NCBI GenBank assembly: GCA_964406935.1
Contig: CAYOTM010000011.1
Location: forward strand, 1 to 25,168
DNA: 25,168 nt
Source of the DNA: PWHG01 sp964406935
Lineage (GTDB): Bacteria > Patescibacteriota > Patescibacteriia > Patescibacteriales > UBA12465
Reading direction: 5' to 3'
Shown here piece after piece: positions 20,677 to 25,168 of the stretch. Under the pieces are notes generated by a model that had not been told where the DNA came from, searched no databases, and saw only the letters and a list, made by a program, of their open reading frames with translations. Within the stretch, counting starts at the first letter, position 1. Each line of letters opens with the position of its first letter. Both the position numbers and the translations under genes were made by a program.

Positions 20677-22650
20677 TTATAATTGATCAATCGTTTGTTC
20701 TTCACGATAAATTTCTAGCTCATCACCAACTTCCACTAAAGGCTTACCAACGAATTTTAAACCACAATCTTCACCTGTTTGAACGCTGGAAACTTCTTGT
20801 TTGCCTGCCTGAAGTCCTTCAATTTTTCCTTCTAGAACTGGCTCTCCTTGACGCCAAACTAAGACTTTTTCATTAATTTTAGCTTCTCCTAAAATAACTT
20901 TTCCGCCCAAAATTTGAAATTTATTATCAGTTCTAAAAATAGCAGCAATTTTAATTTTACCCTCAGTAATCCGATTAATATCAGGTTTTACCAAAGATTG
21001 CATTTCTTCTTTAACGAAGCTAATTAAATCATAAATAATTGAAAATATTTTCACATCAACTTGTTTTTCGCGAGCTAAGTTTTCAATCACTGGTGTTAAC
21101 TTAACATTAAAGCCTAAAATTTTAGCCCCGGCGCCTTCCGCTCGCTTAATATCACCTTCAGTAATATTGCCTAAGCCCTTAGCAATAATTTTTGCCTTAA
21201 CTTTTTCAGTATTTATTTTTAATAAAGACTCTTCAATCGCCTCTGCTGAGCCTAAGAAATCACTTTTAATAATTAGGTTAAGCTTGTTGGCAGCGTCTTC
21301 CATGCCATCTTGATGAGAGGAAGCAATGTTAGTTGGTGAGTCAGCTGATTTAATTTTTCTCATTTTTACTTTTTTCCCTTCGCCAACTGTTAAAATATCA
21401 CCAACTGCCGGAGAAATTTTTAAACCTAAAATTTTGGCCGGATCAGATGGTCCGGAGACTTGAACATCTTCCCCACGATAATTTTTTAAAGATTTAACCT
21501 TGCCATAAATAATATCATTAAAGCATAGCTGATCACCCACTCTTAAGGTGCCGTTTTGTACTAAAATAGTGGCGACTGGCCCAGCTGCTTTATCAACATT
21601 AGATTCAATGACTGTTCCGGCGGCAGCTGATTCTGGGTTAGCTTTCATTTCATCATTCTCCGTCTCAGCTACTAATAAGACGGTATCGAGAACATCTTCA
21701 ATGCCGATATTATCTTTCGCCGAAACTGGAACACAAATTATTTTACCACCCCAATCTTCCGGAGTAATTTTTAATTTATTAACTAATTCTTGTTTAACTC
21801 GATCAATATCTGCCTCAGGTTTATCAATTTTATTAATCGCCACAATAAAAGGAATTTGAGAGGCTTCAATAATTTTATAAGCCTCCAGGGTTTGTGGTTT
21901 AACGCCATCATCAGCAGCAATCACTAAAATTGCGATATCAGCCACCTTCGCTCCTCGAGAACGCATTGCAGTAAATGCTTCGTGCCCCGGAGTATCAATA
22001 AAAGTAATTATTTCTCCTTGGCGAACAATTTGATAAGCGCCAATATGCTGAGTAATTCCCCCGGCTTCACCGTCAGCAACATTACTTAAACGAATCGCAT
22101 CTAATAATTTAGTTTTTCCGTGATCAACGTGCCCCATCACTACGATTACCGGTGGCCGTTTAATTAATTTTTCTTGATTTTCATCTTGAATTATGGTTGA
22201 TAATTTTTTATCTTCTTTCTCTAAGTTATTTAAATCTTCAACCATTGGTTGAACATCTAAATTTAAGTCGGAACCAATAATCGCAGCTGTATCAAAATCA
22301 ATTTTTTCATTAATTGAAGTAAAAACTCCATTTTTCATTAATTCGGCCAATACACGGTTAACCGGGATTTGAGCTATTTCGGCAAATGATCTAACAGTGA
22401 TTAAGTGAGGTAAATAAATAGTTAGTCTTTCTTTGGGCAAAACTTCGTCGGCACGATTTTTGGCCGCTTCCAAGGCTTTACGTTGTTCAAAACGACGACG
22501 CCAAATTGGCCAATTTTTAATAATTTTTTTAGCCGTATTATTATCAACCTTAATCGCTTTTTGGCCAATATTAAACCCGAGCTCCGGCAATAAATCCCGT
22601 AACTCCTGAGGGTTAATTTTTAAAATTCGAGCTAATTCAGTAATATTCAT
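20677..22650 (-). CDS. infB: translation initiation factor IF-2 (short form)
   Basis: This 657-residue GTPase brings initiator tRNA to the 30S subunit. It opens with an IF2-N-like segment (MNITELARILKINPQELRDL), then a second such domain (VRSFAEIAQIPVNRVLAELMKNG). The G domain starts near residue 172 (GHVDHGKT, then DTPGHEAF and NKIDKPEAD), followed by domains II-IV ending at QTGEDCGLKFVGKPLVEVGDELEIY. It lacks the long charged linker of the E. coli form (890 residues). nusA, often upstream, is not adjacent. infB is the first gene of the infB-rbfA pair. No Shine-Dalgarno motif is seen. Confidence 0.97.
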   Translation of the reverse strand: MNITELARILKINPQELRDLLPELGFNIGQKAIKVDNNTAKKIIKNWPIWRRRFEQRKALEAAKNRADEVLPKERLTIYLPHLITVRSFAEIAQIPVNRVLAELMKNGVFTSINEKIDFDTAAIIGSDLNLDVQPMVEDLNNLEKEDKKLSTIIQDENQEKLIKRPPVIVVMGHVDHGKTKLLDAIRLSNVADGEAGGITQHIGAYQIVRQGEIITFIDTPGHEAFTAMRSRGAKVADIAILVIAADDGVKPQTLEAYKIIEASQIPFIVAINKIDKPEADIDRVKQELVNKLKITPEDWGGKIICVPVSAKDNIGIEDVLDTVLLVAETENDEMKANPESAAAGTVIESNVDKAAGPVATILVQNGTLRVGDQLCFNDIIYGKVKSLKNYRGEDVQVSGPSDPAKILGLKISPAVGDILTVGEGKKVKMRKIKSADSPTNIASSHQDGMEDAANKLNLIIKSDFLGSAEAIEESLLKINTEKVKAKIIAKGLGNITEGDIKRAEGAGAKILGFNVKLTPVIENLAREKQVDVKIFSIIYDLISFVKEEMQSLVKPDINRITEGKIKIAAIFRTDNKFQILGGKVILGEAKINEKVLVWRQGEPVLEGKIEGLQAGKQEVSSVQTGEDCGLKFVGKPLVEVGDELEIYREEQTIDQL

Positions 22651-22956
22651 GTTAAAAAAATAATTTTAAGAAGATAAAATTTATAATAATATTAAACAAT
22701 ATCTCTTAGTAATTAATGAAAAAATAACTATTTTAACTAATAATGAAGTAATAATTTTTTTACCCGCCATCCAAAGCTTATCTATTGTTTTATATTACTT
22801 TGTTTTTTGATTATAGTCAATAAAAATAGGATAAAATGTGGGCTAATTAAGCAATTTTATATTAAAAGGGGCTTGACTGATCGTTTAATAATAATCTTTT
22901 TGATAATTTATTAGCTAATATTTAATAATATTTTTAAAAATTATTAATTTTTACTC
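22651..22956. other. AT-rich intergenic region between divergent infB and rny
   Basis: No credible gene is seen. The left part must carry the infB promoter on the minus strand, but I cannot single one out among many AT-rich matches. On the plus strand TTGACT at 22873 and TTGATT at 22807 lack a good -10 at proper spacing. No strong hairpin is seen. Confidence 0.6.
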
Positions 22957-22985
22957 TTTACAAAATCAAAAGCCCTTGCTATAAT
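22957..22985 (+). promoter_or_regulatory. strong promoter of rny
   Basis: TTTACA (22957-22962), a 17-nt spacer and TATAAT (22980-22985) preceded by TGC (extended -10). The expected start is near 22992, leaving a leader of about 268 nt before rny. A second TATAAT at 23181-23186 (ATAACA 18 nt upstream) may give a shorter leader. Confidence 0.7.
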
Positions 22986-22991
22986 TATCAT

Positions 22992-23259
22992 ATAAATATT
23001 ATTATTATTTAAATTTTTAGACTCAGAAACAGGATTTGGCAGTTAATATTTGGCTGATGTTTGCCTATTTGCTAAAAACAACCCCTTTTCTTTACTAAAC
23101 TCTGTTTATCATTGTATTTTAATCAGACATTAAAATGTTTAATAGAAATAAAACAAATAACATCAATATAAAATAGTAACTATAATCGCAGCTGGATTTT
23201 AAGAGCTGCTGACAAGTTCTGCCATCCTGAATTTTGATAGCTAAAAATCGCAATATTGT
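22992..23259 (+). other. long rny leader
   Basis: If the promoter at 22957 is used, about 268 nt precede the ATG. The segment holds a hairpin pairing GCAGCT (23188-23193) with AGCTGC (23204-23209), GGAT (23194-23197) with a possible partner ATCC (23223-23226), and a 13-codon ORF at 23057-23098 (MFAYLLKTTPFLY). No known riboswitch is recognised. Regulation is possible but unproven. Confidence 0.4.
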
Positions 23260-24774
23260 ATGGAATACGCAATTTACGCGCTTGTTCTTGTTGGCGGTTT
23301 TTTTATTGGCTTTTTTGCCTACAAACAACAATCAAAGGGAAAAATTGAAAGCGCTCAAAATAAAGCTGACAAAATTTTAGGAGAAGCAAAAAGTAAGGAA
23401 AAAGATTTACTACTTCAGGCCCAAGATAAGGCCTTAAAAATTATTGAAGAATCTAAAAAAGAGGAGTCAGAAAGACGCCGAGAAATCAATAACTTACAAA
23501 AACGTTTAGAACAAAGAGAAACCGCTTTTTCTCAAAAATTACTAGATTTACAGGAAAAACAACAAGACCTTTATGATAAAGTAAATGAAGTCCAAGAGAT
23601 TAAAGAAAAGATTAAAACTGTTAAAGAGGAACAATTGGCTAAATTAGAAAAAATTGCTAAACTAAACAGCGAGGAAGCCAAACAGATTCTTTTAAAAAAT
23701 GTTGAGGATCGAACGTCTGAAGATTTACTAGTAAGATTACGTAAATTAGAGAATGAGGGCGAAGAAAAAATGGAGGAAAGAGCACGCGATATGATGGCTA
23801 CTGCTATGCAAAGACTAGCCTCAACCTATACCCTGGAACTAACCACCACCACCGTTGATCTCCCAAATGATGAAATGAAGGGTAGAATTATTGGTCGAGA
23901 AGGCAGAAATATTAAAGCAATTGAAAATTTAACCGGAGTCGAAATTATTGTCGACGACACCCCTAACGCTATTACCATTTCTGGTTTCTCTTTAATCCGG
24001 CGTCACGTAGCCAAAAAAACCTTAGACTATTTAATTAAAGATGGTCGCATTCATCCAACTAAAATTGAAGATGCGGTTGACAGAGCTAAAAAAGAAATTG
24101 CTGCTGACATTAAAAAAGCTGGCGAAGAAGCAATGTATGAAGTCGGGATTACAGGCTTTGATCCTAAGTTAGTACAAATTTTAGGTCGTTTAAAATATCG
24201 AACTAGTTATGGACAAAATTCTCTACGCCATTCTATTGAAGTTTCTCATATTGCCGCCCTCCTAGCTGAACAATTAGGAGCTGATGTCACTTTAGCTAAG
24301 AAGGGCGCTTTATTGCATGACATTGGTAAGGCAGTTGATCATGAAATTCAGGGCAATCATACCGAAATTGGTCGGGATATTGCTAGAAAATTCAATCTTC
24401 CACCAGAAATTATTGCCCCCATTGAAAGTCATCACGAAGATAATCCTAGCACCTTAATTTCCGTTATTGTTAAAGTGGCAGATGCTATTTCTTCAGCTCG
24501 TCCCGGTGCCAGAAATGATAATTATGAAAACTACTTACAACGTTTAGAAGAATTGGAAAATATTGCTAATTCCTTTGACGGTATTGAACGCAGTTTTGCT
24601 ATTCAAGCTGGTCGTGAGGTCCGTATCTTTGTCCAACCTGAAAATGTTAATGATCTTCAAGCCCACAACTTAGCTCGTGATATTGCTAAAAAAATAGAAA
24701 CTGAGCTAAAATACCCAGGAGAAATTAAAGTAAATGTTATTCGAGAAACTCGCGTAATTGAATACGCTCGCTAA
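23260..24774 (+). CDS. rny: ribonuclease Y
   Basis: This 504-residue membrane-anchored endoribonuclease starts most mRNA decay in many bacteria that lack RNase E. It has the full layout: an N-terminal membrane helix (AIYALVLVGGFFIGFFAY, residues 4-21), a long coiled coil rich in K, E and Q (about 25-150), a KH domain (GRIIGREGRNIKAIENLTGV, near 207) and an HD domain (RHSIEVSHIAALLAEQLG near 322, LLHDIGKAVDHE near 352), then the conserved SSARPGARND and the C-terminal PGEIKVNVIRETR. Length is normal (about 520). The start fits the family. No Shine-Dalgarno motif is seen. The HU-type gene follows 52 nt downstream. Confidence 0.98.
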   Translation: MEYAIYALVLVGGFFIGFFAYKQQSKGKIESAQNKADKILGEAKSKEKDLLLQAQDKALKIIEESKKEESERRREINNLQKRLEQRETAFSQKLLDLQEKQQDLYDKVNEVQEIKEKIKTVKEEQLAKLEKIAKLNSEEAKQILLKNVEDRTSEDLLVRLRKLENEGEEKMEERARDMMATAMQRLASTYTLELTTTTVDLPNDEMKGRIIGREGRNIKAIENLTGVEIIVDDTPNAITISGFSLIRRHVAKKTLDYLIKDGRIHPTKIEDAVDRAKKEIAADIKKAGEEAMYEVGITGFDPKLVQILGRLKYRTSYGQNSLRHSIEVSHIAALLAEQLGADVTLAKKGALLHDIGKAVDHEIQGNHTEIGRDIARKFNLPPEIIAPIESHHEDNPSTLISVIVKVADAISSARPGARNDNYENYLQRLEELENIANSFDGIERSFAIQAGREVRIFVQPENVNDLQAHNLARDIAKKIETELKYPGEIKVNVIRETRVIEYAR

Positions 24775-24793
24775 AATAATAACTGTGAGCCCT

Positions 24794-24815
24794 CGCTCTA
24801 TTGAGCGAATCGCTC
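24794..24815 (+). promoter_or_regulatory. two mutually exclusive hairpins before the HU gene
   Basis: GAGCG (24803-24807) can pair with CGCTC upstream (24794-24798, loop TATT) or downstream (24811-24815, loop AAT). The hairpins lie in the 52-nt spacer between rny and the HU-type gene, and could act in termination, RNA processing or translation control. Confidence 0.35.
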
Positions 24816-24826
24816 GCCTTAATTAT

Positions 24827-25102
24827 ATGAATAAAGCGCAATTAATTGACAAAATTCATCATGAAGTTGAAGGTATCAACAAAAAACAAGCCGAAAAAAT
24901 GTTAAGTGTTTTTACCAACACCGTCATTGATGAGTTAANNNNNNNNNNTGCTGGTTTTGGTACTTTCTTGTCTCGAGTACGTTATTCTCGAGGCGGAGTC
25001 AATCCTCAAAAACCGCAACAAAGGATTACCATTCCAGCAGTTAAAGTTGCTAAGTTTAAAACTGGCTACAACTTAAAACAAGCTTTAAAAGGTAATCGCT
25101 AA
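24827..25102 (+). CDS. HU-family DNA-binding protein, interrupted by assembly gap
   Basis: HU/IHF proteins bend and coat DNA as dimers. I use the ATG at 24827, since MNKAQLIDKIHHEVEGINKKQAEKML is the family N-terminus; a longer frame overlaps rny. After the gap come AGFGTFLSRVRYSRGGVNPQ, the beta-arm core with its conserved NP, and ITIPAVKVAKFKTGYNLKQAL, the C-terminus. As drawn it has 91 codons, four of which span ten N. Family members have about eight residues between 'DEL' and 'GFGTF', so roughly 12 bases are missing from the drawn gap. No Shine-Dalgarno motif is seen. Confidence 0.9.
   Translation: MNKAQLIDKIHHEVEGINKKQAEKMLSVFTNTVIDELXXXXAGFGTFLSRVRYSRGGVNPQKPQQRITIPAVKVAKFKTGYNLKQALKGNR
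24939..24948. other. run of ten N (assembly gap)
   Basis: Ten unknown bases lie inside the HU-type gene. The frame is kept across them, but the family spacing implies that about 22 bases, not 10, belong here. It is probably a scaffold join of nominal length. Confidence 0.95.
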
Positions 25103-25128
25103 ATTGATTCTATTTTCCTGTTCAAAGT

Positions 25129-25168
25129 GTGCCCGTAGCTCAACTGGATAGAGCGTCTGGCTTCGGAC
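25129..25168 (+). tRNA. tRNA-Arg (TCG), 5' part, cut by window end
   Basis: Acceptor 5' strand GTGCCCG (25129-25135), D-stem GCTC/GAGC, anticodon stem TCTGG with loop CTTCGGA giving anticodon TCG (25163-25165). The rest of the gene lies beyond the window, so the acceptor 3' strand cannot be checked. Confidence 0.88.

Noticed and set aside
21548..21859. Plus-strand 103-residue ORF
   Set aside because: It is antisense to the middle of infB.
23057..23098. 13-codon leader peptide before rny
   Set aside because: It has no ribosome-binding motif, no attenuator-type terminator and no regulatory codon run.
23119..23331. Minus-strand 70-residue hydrophobic ORF
   Set aside because: It overlaps the rny start and its membrane-helix codons; hydrophobicity follows from T-rich antisense sequence.
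1..25168. CRISPR arrays, transposases, integrases, prophage or defence modules
   Set aside because: No regularly spaced repeats and no genes of these kinds were seen on either strand.

Overview
The window looks like chromosomal sequence from a low-GC bacterium of the Candidate Phyla Radiation (Patescibacteria, probably a Parcubacteria-group lineage). The pointers are a compact AT-rich genome of core genes with short spacers, ribosomal proteins with extra low-complexity tails, a very large lineage-type membrane protein beside a small DUF5663-like protein, almost no Shine-Dalgarno motifs, and tRNAs without an encoded CCA. No 16S rRNA is present, so placement rests on gene content and style only.

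Layout. 1-320: a GC-rich (72 of the first 120 bases are G/C), strongly palindromic non-coding block ending in two hairpin terminators. 334-6306 (minus strand): a 1521-residue membrane protein with a C-terminal glycosyltransferase-2-like domain, a 101-residue DUF5663-like protein and a cation/Ca2+ exchanger. 6307-6697: an intergenic stretch with its own promoter and terminator around either a 49-codon ORF or a structured RNA. 6698-12572 (plus): polA-murD-murI-holA, tightly packed or overlapping. 12657-13186: tRNA-Ile(GAT), initiator tRNA-Met(CAT), tRNA-Phe(GAA) and tRNA-Pro(TGG). 13300-18680 (plus): rpsT, rpsO, a NYN/LabA-type gene, pnp, rpsP, a khpA-like gene and trmD. 18751-22650 (minus): a 97-residue unknown, an NrnA-type DHH phosphoesterase, rbfA and infB. 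22651-23259: a long spacer with a near-consensus promoter for rny. 23260-25168 (plus): rny, an HU-type gene interrupted by a 10-N assembly gap, and the 5' part of tRNA-Arg(TCG).

Functionally this is mostly an RNA-handling and translation neighbourhood. PNPase, RNase Y, an oligoribonuclease-type DHH protein, a NYN-domain protein and a KH protein sit among S15, S16, S20, IF-2, RbfA, TrmD and tRNAs. DNA replication (Pol I, Pol III delta) and peptidoglycan precursor synthesis (MurD, MurI) share the polA unit.

I see no CRISPR array, transposase, integrase, phage module or obvious defence system. The most notable points are an initiator tRNA with C33 and a weakened anticodon-stem signature, a Pol I that has lost all four proofreading acidic residues, a large hairpin in the pnp leader just after a 14-bp hairpin that ends the rpsO-NYN unit, the ambiguous transcription unit upstream of polA, and the GC-rich palindromic block at the left edge.
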